A DNA stretch of 14,038 nt. Source: Rodentolepis nana. Lineage: Eukaryota > Platyhelminthes > Cestoda > Cyclophyllidea > Hymenolepididae. The notes beneath the pieces were generated by a model. It was not told the origin of the DNA. It ran no database searches and saw nothing but the letters and a program-made list of their open reading frames with translations. The position numbers and the translations under genes are program-made. Location: the NCBI GenBank assembly GCA_900617975.1, contig UZAE01012845.1, positions 16,872 to 30,909 of the forward strand, in the 5' to 3' direction. Of the stretch, positions 1 to 7,982 are shown piece after piece; positions within the stretch are counted from its first letter, which is position 1; each line of letters opens with the position of its first letter.

Positions 1-311
1 CTCACGATGAAGATCGAAGTGCACAACTGGAATACTCCCTTGTTGAGATTCCAGGGATCAGTGGCTCCGAATCCGTCGGCACACTTTTCGAGGTTGAAAA
101 AAGTGGACGTGTGGTATTAAGACGATCTCTCGACTTTGAAACCTGGAAATCCTACACTTTGCCCATCAGTGTTACCGACGGGGATTTCACCACTGAGACT
201 ACCCTTCATGTTGCCGTTGCCGATGTCAATGATGAGGCCCCGCGTTTTGAAATCAATCCAATTCATTTGAGCGCTGAGGAGAAAACGGCAGCTAAACGAT
301 TAATTGGTCAG
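1..311 (+). CDS. Cadherin exon A (partial): EC-a and start of EC-b
   Basis: The frame is open from the window edge (first full codon at base 3) to CAG at 309-311, followed by the donor GTAATT. The first residues, HDEDRSAQLEYSL, match the usual calcium-site and strand segment after the A-strand of a cadherin repeat, so this exon starts upstream. It carries LDFE (43-46) where most repeats have LDRE; the Arg to Phe change leaves the acidic residue in place. It continues with VTDGD (57-61) and the linker DVNDEAPRF (74-82). It then begins the next repeat, which includes EEK (92-94), and ends at RLIGQ. If the intron were read through, the frame would stop at 390-392. Confidence 0.93.
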
Positions 312-3300
312 GTAATTGCCTTTAAAAGATCAAACTCTAGCCTACAGGGTAGGATTAAAGGGAAACAAGCCAATGATGTTTTGAGTCAATGACAGCTAGT
401 GTCACATAAAGAAGTCATTTCGCCGTTGTCGTAATTTTTTTCCTATATGTCAAAGGCTATTTCTCTAAGGTGAGAGTTTTGTAGAAAAATACGTTTAAGG
501 CGTTTCCTTGACAATTCTTTGTGCTGAAATGCACAAAGGAATAGATGAAATAATCGCGTTTTAAGTTAAATTAACGTCACTTCCGAAATAAATCCCAAAT
601 GCTAGAAAAATATTCATGTATAAAACAAAGAGATATTAGGAAGTCAAATTCTAAATTGTCATTATTCTTGCTTTCGAATATCATCTAATGCAAATTCGCC
701 TGAATCATTGCTAAGTAGGCCAAGAGGCATTATAACCTAAATGGCAAAACAGTTTCAAAAAACATCCACTTATCAAATAAAATAGATTACTAATTTAGTG
801 AATTTTTCGTGTTTATTCAGACTTTTATTTTGAATAAGCTTGAAGGTTGACATTTGAAAGTTGAATTGTGATTCGATTATCCAAATGACGTTTAGCATTT
901 AGGCATTTTACAAGCTCTTTCTAGTCCATTTTATCAGATTTAGGCATTAGGAAAGTAATATTCATCTTATTGTCTTTGATGATTAATAAAAACATAAAGC
1001 ATTTCGTACAGTGAGTCACCCTCTTTTTATCAAGGCATAAGAAGTGTAGTGTGTGAGTTTTTAAGGGCTCCAGAAAATGTTCTCTACACAAGGCCAATCC
1101 TATCTGCCTATAGTGAGGCGTATTGTGTCGCTGACAAAGTGACCGCCCCTATTCTAAAATGAGAGCTCAAGTTGAGAACGTAATATGTGGTGAATTGTCG
1201 AATTTCACTTGATGTTACTCACTGTTTAATTGTCGAACGAATACCTAGCTTTAGTTCCTTGTAATCACACATTACGTTCCATAATTATGCTCAGGAGATA
1301 TTGGCATATCTAATTCATTTTTTAGACTTTTAAAAGCCTTAATGACTAAATAACAAGGGGGTAGGGTATGGAATCTTCCACAACCTTTCATTAATTTTAC
1401 CCTTCAAAATTCTGATCATAGGTAAGAATTTACGATCCAGATAGCGTGGAGGTGAACGGTGTGGTTCGGTGCAGTGAGCCAGCCGAACTGGCTCACCGTC
1501 AAGTCCTTCTCTTCTCCCCAGACCCCCAGGCACATCCCTCTGCAGGCCGATATGACCTTCAGACTAGAATAGAATTGGATCGTGAGGGTCCAGACATCCT
1601 GCCAGGTGGTCTGGCACTTATTCGGCTCATTTGCTGGGATGGGAACGAGATGATTCATCCATCAAACAAACCGAAAAGGAAACTCACTTCAACATTGACT
1701 GCGACGTTAACAATCAGGGATATTAATGATAATCCACCAATGTTTCAACAACCGATTTATCACGTCACTTTGGCTGAGAACAACCCTATCGGTGCCAAAA
1801 TCATTCAGGTACTGCAGTGGGATATGTGCAATTTTAAATCAGCCTTTTGGTGATGTCTTCTTTCATCAAGAACATAAACAGATCTGACTAGATTATCATT
1901 AATATGTGGGGAATTTACTTCAACTTACTCATTAACATTTCTGTATGCACACAAGTATTAGTATGGTACAAAATGAATATAACTAAGAAGATTTAAATTC
2001 AATTCAGTCCAGTATTTCTTGAAACTATTAGTTTTGTCATTATTTATGTTTCGTATAATAAAATTCAAACACCCCTAGAGAAATGAGCTTTCCCCTATTT
2101 CATAACTGTTGTATATGCTATTCTGAGCAGTTCAGAAAATTGAAACCGCATTATTGATGATTTAAAGGTTCAGTTCGTATTTGATAATTTCGTTATAGGT
2201 TCAAGCTCAAGACCTAGATGATGGTGAAAATGCAGAGATAACGTACTCTCTGCTCGATCGAGCTAATTTTCACGTGAACCCGGTGTCTGGTTGGGTTACA
2301 GCCACAGTGGAGTTTGATAGGGAGAAGCGGGACTCCTATCAAGTGTCCATAATTGCCACTGACAATGGATCCCAAAGATTAACAGGCTCAGCACTCCTCA
2401 ATGTGACGATCCTGGACCAAAACGACAATCCACCTCAACTGATTGCCTGCAACAAAATGTCAGACCCCTTAGTGGTTTTGGAAAACTCTGCACCTGGAAC
2501 ATTTATCGGTAATCTGATCGCAACTGATGCTGATACAGGACGAAATGGGGAAATCCTCTTCCGACTGCCAAAAAAGACAGCATCATCTGCTTCACATTTT
2601 GAGTTGCGTCCAAATGGAACACTTTATACATCTTTGCCTCTTGATAGGGAACAAAAGGTGAGTCCGATTTCTGTAATTAATAATATTCAATTATAAAAGC
2701 AGTTAATTGTTGGACTACTTTGAAAATTTATGGAATTTTGGTTTTTATTAATAGTGACTTAAGAACCTTTGAAAAATTATAGAAAAGAAATATATTGTAA
2801 AGGTAAGGTTAATTGATGCCTTCATTACGTTACCTTCTATTGTCTTAAAGATCTTCTGAATTTCAATCGAATGGTAATCGTGGATTATGTTTTTACCGAA
2901 CAATGGCGCATAAAGTGTTCGTTTAGTGGACCCATCAGAAAAATCGTGCTCCCCTAGTACGACAGCTCAAATTAATTTAACTACTTTCGAATCAGCAGGT
3001 ACCTATATAGCATGAATAAGAGCATACACACAGTTACGGCTAAAGTAAAGTATTCAAGACTCAAGAATTTATTTATGCAAACAGTTCATCATAAGTGAGG
3101 CATCGAAAATGGTTCTTTTCCATCTTCAAACTATGGAACTTCATTTCAGGTGCAAACAATAAAAGTTACCGTTTACAGATGTATGCGACTTTTTATTGAG
3201 ATAAAAATCACTCTCTTGGCCTACGCGATTTTGAAATTTTAATACAGCTTGGTGCCCCCTTGCTGGTGATAGTAAGCCTTCATAAAGCTACAGATAGATA

Positions 3301-4584
3301 AGCCATCCCTTTGCAGAGTTTCATCCCCAACTTCAATATGAGTCAGTGCCTAAGAGAATTTAAAAATGGCAGACAGTTTAATGTAATAAATAACGGAAAT
3401 ATACGGAAATATGGTGGGAAAAAATATGCATAGGCGCGGTAAGTGGGGAAGGGGATGAATTGAATTTCTAAGTTCAAGCTCCTCCAGTATCACTTCAAAG
3501 TGAAGCCTCAAAAGTAGTTCACTTACTGTACAAATAAATGGAAATTACCATGTGTTATTATTAATCAAGTAAATCATTTTTATTTAATGACTGCTAATAT
3601 TCACGTAGCATGACTCTACTCGCAAACTTGGGTTAAAGTGAAATTTCACCTTCTATTTGAAACGAATTTCTGCGTACCCTCCCTGTCTGATTCCGTGCGC
3701 TTCTAATTTGCTTGCAGGTATGGGAAGGACATTTTAGCCAGGATTGATTGCATCGCTAATAGTATCGCAGTAGCCACTACTCTAGTAAACACCCTGCAGT
3801 AACTTGCGGCGAAATCTTTATGACACATCTTGAGTTGCTCGCATTATCCAATGTCCATAAACTACGACTACTACTGTAAGCAACCGTTTATGTCTCACAG
3901 GAGGAAGTGGTGCCGCGTTTACCTGCGAGAAGACAAGTAGGGCGCATGGATTACAATGATGAAAGTATAATCAATGACATATTTGATCATTTTAGGCCAC
4001 ATATGAACTACTGGTGGAAGTAAGAGATCGTGGAACACCAAATGTTTTGTCCTCTACGGAGACAGTTTGCATTACAGTACTGGACGGAAACGACAATGCC
4101 CCTCATTTTGTATTGCCTGACAAGCTTTACTCCCCAGGTAATTTTCAAAATATCAATTTTCTTATACCTTAAAAAATAATAACTCTAAGTTAATTCACCT
4201 AAAATGAAGAATTCCTATTTATTAACATATTTTTATCAATGGTGTAAATGCTCGAAGTGGGATTATGAGAAAATTAATATATGGCAGTAGAAGTAACATG
4301 CTCGATTGGATGGTCAATCTTTGCTTATACTACTTAAATCGCATTAAGAATTATCAGAAAATTGACGAAATTGGCCTGGAAGTGGTTTTCAACGGCCAAT
4401 GCACAATCTTTCTTCGTCATTATTCCTCCCTTATTAGTTGGGCAATCCACATTTTTGGATTGAGAATAATAGGGTCCTATTAATTAATTACCCAAATCAA
4501 CAAATAACTAAAAATCGATGAACAATAAAATATTTTTGACTCTAACATAAATTATTTAATTTTAATCAGTTGAGACTTAAAGAC

Positions 4585-4625
<41 letters not shown>

Positions 4626-7600
4626 AAAATCTTGTCAACTAAGACCACCAATTTTGACTTACGTTAAGCATTTAAAAACAGACACCACATGCAGCAAATA
4701 GCCTACTATGTATAAATTTCCTTTTTTATTGCAGACGATCGGGTTTTAGATAATCCCATAAGAAAAAGGGAATATAATGAGAAGGTTTCTGACGCTGGGA
4801 CCACAAAATTTCCTCCGGATAATGGACGAGGGGATTTAAGTGTGGACCCTTCACTGAGGGTATCACTTCACGAGATCCAAGGTCAGTTTGTGACTCGTCT
4901 TCAGGCTACAGATCCGGATGAGGGTGCTAATGGAAGGGTTACCTACGGACTCAAGCGACATGCTCAATCAAGAACTCGTGTTAATCGGGTAGTAGGTGAT
5001 TTTCTCGGTGTGGATGGGAATACCGGTGAAGTTTGGCTAAAAAGAGCCCTTCAAGAAGACGATCTCGGACCTCATCTTTTTATTGTCTCAGCAAGCGACC
5101 AGGGTTCTCCAGAATCTCTATCGGAAAGCAAAGTAAAACCATCATCGCATTTACAATATAATTCAGGAAAAAGAGAAAATTGTTCTGAAATATGGTTCCG
5201 AAACGGTTCTAGCATTGGGTTCCTTTAAAATGTTAGGATTTTTATATTCTTCTAGTTCAAGAAGGTTGAGCTCCTGCAGATATGGTTTAGGTGTTCCCTA
5301 ACATAGGTCGGATACAAGTTGGCCAGACCCGAAGAGAGAGGGAAATAAAACATCAGTCAAGTTATTCCATAACACTGTATCAACGCGGTAAAGTCTGTAT
5401 ATGTTTCGCACAGGTGTTTGAAAAGCTAAATACAGCTACACTGATAATAGTTTTTGTCTCGATTACCTATCAATCTGTTAGATAAGCAAAGCGTGTAGCG
5501 AATTGTGACCACATTTGAGAAATGTTTGCGTGTTGATATCCAGTCAAGTTCCCTGAAGAAAGATTTTGTTCCTATTCTCAACTTATATTCTTGTGTCCAC
5601 TTTAGTAATAGCACATCTAAATTATATCGTTACGTCTTAGTGGATTGAGGAGTAAATAGGCAGAAAGTCTGCCAATAAAAAATCAATAGATTGGCTCAAG
5701 TTATAGCAGAAATGGGATTAAATTTTCAAACATGAGCGTAAAATTAAAAAAATGCATTGATGTCTACTGATTTTATTTTTTACACTTTTATCTAACAAAG
5801 AGCTAGGAAATTTAATTTATTTGGATGAAAAGTTTTATTATTTTAGGTGATGCTTGTGTCGGTTGAAAACATTCCACCAAGGTCATTGGATGGTGGAGGA
5901 GCAAGCTCAAGCTTTGTTGCCTCTGCAAACGGGAGTGGAGAGAGCGGTATTTTTGCTAATCTCTTTCCAATGAAACTCGGTGAACGCAAAAATGCTCTTA
6001 TTCTAGTTGGTCTCATCTCCGTTTCGGTAATTCTTGCCATTGCGCTTGTTGCTGCGATGATATGTATGCTTAAACCCTGCAGGTTAATGCTAGTTCTTTA
6101 CTGTATCATCTCATTATCCATTAATATTAATTCACTGAATTGCTTTATTCTCATAGGCCTTTTTCACGTCAATCGCAGCGGTTTTTCAATCAAAATCAAA
6201 TAAGTTCATCAAACGGCTATAATAGTGCCGCTCTACAAGCCCATACTAATGTAAATGGAGGGATTATATCCTTACAGGAAGCGCGATTGATTGATAATTC
6301 TTCAGTTGACAATTTTGGAAGTGTTGCCCAAGATTATGGATACGGTACAACGCTTACTCCAGTTGATATGCCGGAAGGCGAGTGCTGGTTAGGGACCAAT
6401 GGCAAGGTTGGAACATATCGAATGGTAAATGCAGACAGCGTAAGCTCAGCTGGTGAAGATGGTTTTAATAAAGTACCACAATTATGGAACAAATACTACT
6501 CTCTACCAAGAGAAAATCTTGATCGCTGTAACAGTCTCACGAGCCTTAAGCAGAAAAACGTCTGCGGAGCCTCAAATGCTGCTGGAGCTTTAATGACTCC
6601 GTTGAGTGAAGACGATGAGAAAACACGCGAGCATACGTCTTTAGGTCATTGGACGCCAATGAAGCTAGCCTTTGAATCTGTAGGTTTGAGTGCAAGTGTT
6701 TCATTAAATTGTTACTTTAACGCAGTTAAGCAACGTGATTTGTCTCTCTGCTCATTTAGGGCAATAATGGGTCACATACGGCTTTACCAGTTACTTTACT
6801 CCCGGCAGTGTGCCTACGGTCTACAGGAGAAAATGCCTTAACAGCAAATAGCTCCTTCGTATCCCAAGCACCGACTGCGTTTCGACCAGGAGTAAAACTT
6901 GACGTGGATGTCAAGGCGGCAGAACATGCATCTGATTCGGGACAAGGGGGAAGTGATGAGGACTCGCAATCACAGTCGTTAACTCAGCCTCCACCTCTCA
7001 TCAACCTAGTTCAATGTAAGTCCATGTTTAGTAAAATTCGTACTTGTTGGATCATAGACTTCTTAAAAAATCTCTAATTTGATTCCTCGTTTAAGAATAC
7101 ACGCTGAACTTGTTTAAGAAGGGCTCAAAAGAAACAGGTTGTCCTGATTTTTAATTAACTCTCAATTGTTAAACTATAAGTCATTACTCCATTCAGACCA
7201 CCTGTAGAAGGTATAGTTCATGAAGCTCAAAATACTAATTTAGATATAAGGAAATAACTTTTCTTATAATGATTTAAATATTAATAAGATGATTGGTATC
7301 TTAACAGATGATTGTGGCAATATCGGGCTCAATAGTAGTCCAAGCGGGAGTGTAGTAATCGAATAGTCGATAATGAGGAGATGAGAGTGACGAAGTCTAT
7401 TAGTTACGTTCAATTAGATAGAAAATATTTGGTTACGGGATTACCATTTTCTCTGCAACCTCTCAGAGCATGAAACGTAATTACCCTTAATTTGCCTAGG
7501 TTTGTCGGTTAATTACGATATTCCACTTGTTGTACTATACAACTTAAAAACCACAAACTTCAAACCACGATTATTTAAGTACAGATTAATGCATAAAGCG

Positions 7601-7967
7601 TTGGAAAATGATGCGAAATCAGAATGTATCAGAAAATACTAATGTGTAGACAATCTACAAGTTGTCATTAACACAACTAGAAATTTACCCTATAATGAAT
7701 TGATTACATTAGTAATAAATACACTCAAATGAGCTAAAAGAATTTAATAAATGCAATAATAAGCTAATGTTATTTAGTTACTGGCAAATTTTTATTTTAG
7801 TGTCTTGTGAATTCGGTGAAAATCCATGGAGAAGGGCTGCGGGAGGAGAGAGTCTATGCAGCGAGGATTTTCTCCGTCTCCCGAATTCAAATTTTCTCAG
7901 CAAAAGTAATAATGCCAACAATCCAGAAGAAAAAGTAATTGTCGCCGAGCGTCTGAATCTGAGCTAA
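1..7967 (+). CDS. Protocadherin-like transmembrane adhesion protein, 3' part of gene, nine exons (5' partial)
   Basis: Joined exons 1-311, 1422-1808, 2199-2657, 3996-4137, 4735-5132, 5847-6082, 6157-6679, 6760-7015 and 7801-7967 give one open frame of 958 residues plus TAA; the first whole codon is at base 3. Five cadherin repeats are visible. Their calcium-site motifs are DVNDEAP (74-80), DINDNPP (203-209), DQNDNPP (305-311) and DGNDNAP (415-421), with LDRE-type motifs at 154-157, 271-274 (FDRE) and 380-383. A helix at 614-640 is hydrophobic, and the tail (641-958) is rich in Ser, Asn and Gly. No LamG or EGF domain and no beta-catenin-binding classical cadherin tail is seen, so the protein resembles protocadherins. 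The expected role is calcium-dependent cell adhesion or recognition at the plasma membrane. The N-terminus, signal peptide and probably further EC repeats lie upstream. Intron phases in order are 0, 0, 0, 1, 0, 2, 0, 1. Family assignment is strong; orthology to a named protocadherin is not established. Confidence 0.93.
514..542. repeat. Short hairpin in intron 1
   Basis: ATTCTTTGTGC (514-524) faces GCACAAAGGAAT (531-542) across a six-base loop (TGAAAT). The arms pair over 11 bases with one bulged G. The pairing does not extend outward, so the stem is too short for an ordinary microRNA precursor. Confidence 0.6.
1176..1279. repeat. Imperfect inverted repeat of about 104 bp in intron 1
   Basis: The left arm GAACGTAATATGTG (1176-1189) matches the reverse complement of the right arm CACACATTACGTTC (1266-1279) at 13 of 14 positions. 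Similarity continues loosely inward (TGTGGTGAATT against TGTGTGATTAC). No clear target-site duplication was found next to the arms. It may be a decayed miniature inverted-repeat element or simply a foldable intron segment. Confidence 0.5.
1422..1808 (+). CDS. Cadherin exon B: most of EC-b and start of EC-c
   Basis: This exon encodes residues 104-232 (129 codons) and is phase 0 at both ends, with acceptor ATCATAG|GTAAGA and donor CAG|GTACTG. It opens with VRIYDPDS, the usual [VI]xAxDxD calcium segment. It goes on to RIELDREG (152-158), CWDGNE (174-179, the DxG position) and the linker DINDNPPMF (203-211). It then starts EC-c with QPIYHVTLAENNPIGAKIIQ. EC-b is divergent in its middle: it is rich in Pro, His and charged residues and lacks a clear TGxI turn. 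There are two cysteines, C119 and C174. The exon begins and ends at equivalent positions in successive repeats, so it is a natural one-repeat module. Confidence 0.93.
1809..2198 (+). other. Intron 2 (390 bp)
   Basis: Phase-0 intron with donor CAG|GTACTG and acceptor CGTTATAG|GTT. It is AT-rich and holds nothing else I can identify. Read-through from exon B would stop at 1851-1853. Confidence 0.9.
2199..2657 (+). CDS. Cadherin exon C: EC-c and most of EC-d
   Basis: This exon encodes residues 233-385 (153 codons) and is phase 0 at both ends. It starts with VQAQDLDDGENAEITYSLL, a textbook cadherin calcium segment. It continues with VSGWV (260-264), EFDREKRDSYQVSIIATDNGS (270-290) and the linker DQNDNPP (305-311). 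EC-d follows with VLENSAPGTFIGNLIATDAD, RPNGTL (369-374) and LDREQK. The donor is AAG|GTGAGT, close to consensus, and it cuts between LDREQK and the ATYEL of the next exon. Asn-linked glycosylation sequons are at N300 (NVT) and N371 (NGT). Confidence 0.95.
2658..3995 (+). other. Intron 3 (1338 bp)
   Basis: Phase-0 intron with donor AAG|GTGAGT and acceptor CATTTTAG|GCC. It is the longest intron here. Most of it is AT-rich, but about 3640-3960 has more balanced composition and includes a possible 36-base exon-like segment at 3901-3936. I recognise no mobile element, RNA gene or long reading frame in it. Confidence 0.88.
3996..4137 (+). CDS. Cadherin exon D: end of EC-d
   Basis: This exon encodes residues 386-432 plus the first base of codon 433. 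Joined to exon C it gives LDREQK|ATYELLVEVRDRGTP, which matches the LDREx4Yx(L/V)xVxAxDxGxP cadherin consensus and confirms the junction. The linker DGNDNAPHF (415-423) closes EC-d. The acceptor is TTTTAG and the donor CCAG|GTAATT, phase 1. The exon is too short to stand out as an open frame and was found by motif and splice-site continuity. Confidence 0.93.
4138..4734 (+). other. Intron 4 (597 bp)
   Basis: Phase-1 intron with donor CAG|GTAATT and acceptor TTTATTGCAG|ACG after a good pyrimidine tract. A 72-codon frame at 4265-4483 lies wholly inside and shows no recognisable protein. The intron also has a foldable patch at 4428-4474, where CAATCC pairs with GGATTG inside an imperfect outer stem, and a TA microsatellite at 4587-4620. 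Confidence 0.88.
4587..4620. repeat. (TA)17 microsatellite in intron 4
   Basis: Seventeen uninterrupted TA units. Tracts of this kind are prone to length change and are self-complementary. Confidence 0.95.
4735..5132 (+). CDS. Cadherin exon E: membrane-proximal repeat EC-e
   Basis: This exon completes codon 433 (split Asp) and encodes residues 434-565. About 40 polar residues (434-473, with RKR at 442-444 and several Gly, Asp and Pro) come before the recognisable repeat. The repeat then shows FVTRLQATDPDEGANGRVTY (484-503), DGNTGEVW (526-533) and ASDQGSP (552-558). The usual LDRE is replaced by LQEDD (538-542). The strand before the end continues across the splice as SLSESK|VMLVSVENIPP. The acceptor TTGCAG is good, and the donor AAA|GTAAAA is weak but the only one that keeps frame and fold. 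Read-through would stop at 5226-5228. Confidence 0.9.
5133..5846 (+). other. Intron 5 (714 bp)
   Basis: Phase-0 intron with donor AAA|GTAAAA and acceptor TATTTTAG|GTG. Frames at 5291-5485 (plus) and 5426-5614 (minus) lie within it and resemble no protein I know. An AATAAA hexamer at 5344-5349 lies about 115 bases after the stop that would follow exon E if the intron were kept. Confidence 0.87.
5847..6082 (+). CDS. Cadherin exon F: end of EC-e, stalk and transmembrane helix
   Basis: This exon encodes residues 566-643 plus two bases of codon 644. It begins VMLVSVENIPPR, the last strand of EC-e, where the normal DxNDNxP linker has decayed to VENIPP, as is common in the repeat nearest the membrane. 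A flexible Gly/Ser/Ala stalk (578-603) follows, then LGERK and a hydrophobic run at 614-640 (ALILVGLISVSVILAIALVA and onward) that is the single transmembrane helix. Cysteines C638 and C643 flank the inner membrane edge and could be acylated (inference). Acceptor TTTTAG, donor TGCAG|GTTAAT, phase 2. Confidence 0.92.
6083..6156 (+). other. Intron 6 (74 bp)
   Basis: Short phase-2 intron with donor CAG|GTTAAT and acceptor CTCATAG|GCC. It has no stop in the frame entering from exon F. Retention would add hydrophobic residues, shift frame in the next exon and stop at 6201-6203. Confidence 0.87.
6157..6679 (+). CDS. Cadherin exon G: first part of cytoplasmic tail
   Basis: This exon completes Arg644 and encodes residues 645-818 (174 codons). 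The sequence is polar and apparently unstructured, rich in Ser, Asn, Gly and Gln. It includes aromatic and charged patches such as QDYGYGT (702-708), ECWLGTNGKVGTYRMVN (719-735) and LWNKYYSLPRENLDRCNSL (753-771). The last has a possible basophilic kinase site (RCNSLTS) and a Tyr pair. No known domain is seen. The acceptor TCATAG fixes the start. The end was chosen at TCT|GTAGGT because it alone joins the frame to exon H without a stop; an overlapping donor four bases later would cause an early stop. Confidence 0.83.
6680..6759 (+). other. Intron 7 (80 bp)
   Basis: Short phase-0 intron with donor TCT|GTAGGT and acceptor CTCATTTAG|GGC. It too is open in the incoming frame. If retained, translation would run on to a stop at 6839-6841 with a different C-terminus. 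Confidence 0.78.
6760..7015 (+). CDS. Cadherin exon H: middle of cytoplasmic tail
   Basis: This exon encodes residues 819-903 plus one base of codon 904. It starts GNNGSHTALPV after the acceptor ATTTAG and ends before a consensus donor, CAAT|GTAAGT. Residues 877-891 form an acidic serine-rich stretch beginning DSGQGGSDEDS, followed by the proline patch QPPPL. The reading frame differs from that of the read-through of exon G, so the 80-bp intron between them is needed. Confidence 0.82.
7016..7800 (+). other. Intron 8 (785 bp)
   Basis: Phase-1 intron with donor AAT|GTAAGT and a strong acceptor tract, TTTTTATTTTAG|TG. It is very AT-rich and I see nothing else in it. Without splicing, translation from exon H would stop at 7075-7077. 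Confidence 0.83.
7801..7967 (+). CDS. Cadherin exon I: C-terminus and stop
   Basis: This exon completes Leu904 and encodes residues 905-958, ending in TAA at 7965-7967. The sequence is SCEFGENPWRRAAGG to VAERLNLS, with no known motif and no standard PDZ-binding end. The start is set by the TTTTAG acceptor, which restores frame with the single base left by exon H. The poly(A) signal just downstream supports this as the last exon. Confidence 0.8.
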
Positions 7968-7976
7968 ACTCTACCG

Positions 7977-7982
7977 AATAAA
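7977..7982 (+). terminator. Polyadenylation signal AATAAA of the cadherin gene
   Basis: A canonical hexamer lies 9 bases after the stop codon, with T-rich sequence downstream (8020-8028). Cleavage would be expected about 10-30 bases on, giving a very short 3' UTR. A second AATAAA near 8302 could give a longer one. Confidence 0.65.

Larger units (their letters stand above)
312..1421 (+). other. Intron 1 (1110 bp)
   Basis: Phase-0 intron with donor CAG|GTAATT and acceptor ATCATAG|GTA; the acceptor has a weak pyrimidine tract. The interior is AT-rich with no supported exon. It holds a short hairpin at 514-542, an 11-base direct repeat (ATTTAGGCATT) at 897-907 and 938-948, and an imperfect inverted repeat spanning 1176-1279. 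The small minus-strand frames near its 3' end overlap the next exon and look like shadows of it. Confidence 0.88.

Noticed and set aside
1339..1658. Two minus-strand frames (1339-1533 and 1416-1658)
   Set aside because: They lie opposite exon B and its acceptor. The plus strand there has clear cadherin motifs, so these are antisense shadows.
4265..4483. 72-codon plus-strand frame in intron 4
   Set aside because: It lies wholly between confirmed splice sites, has no motif and has the composition expected of AT-rich DNA.
6684..6689. Alternative exon G donor GTTTGA
   Set aside because: Joined to the exon H acceptor it gives an immediate in-frame stop, whereas GTAGGT at 6680 keeps the frame open.
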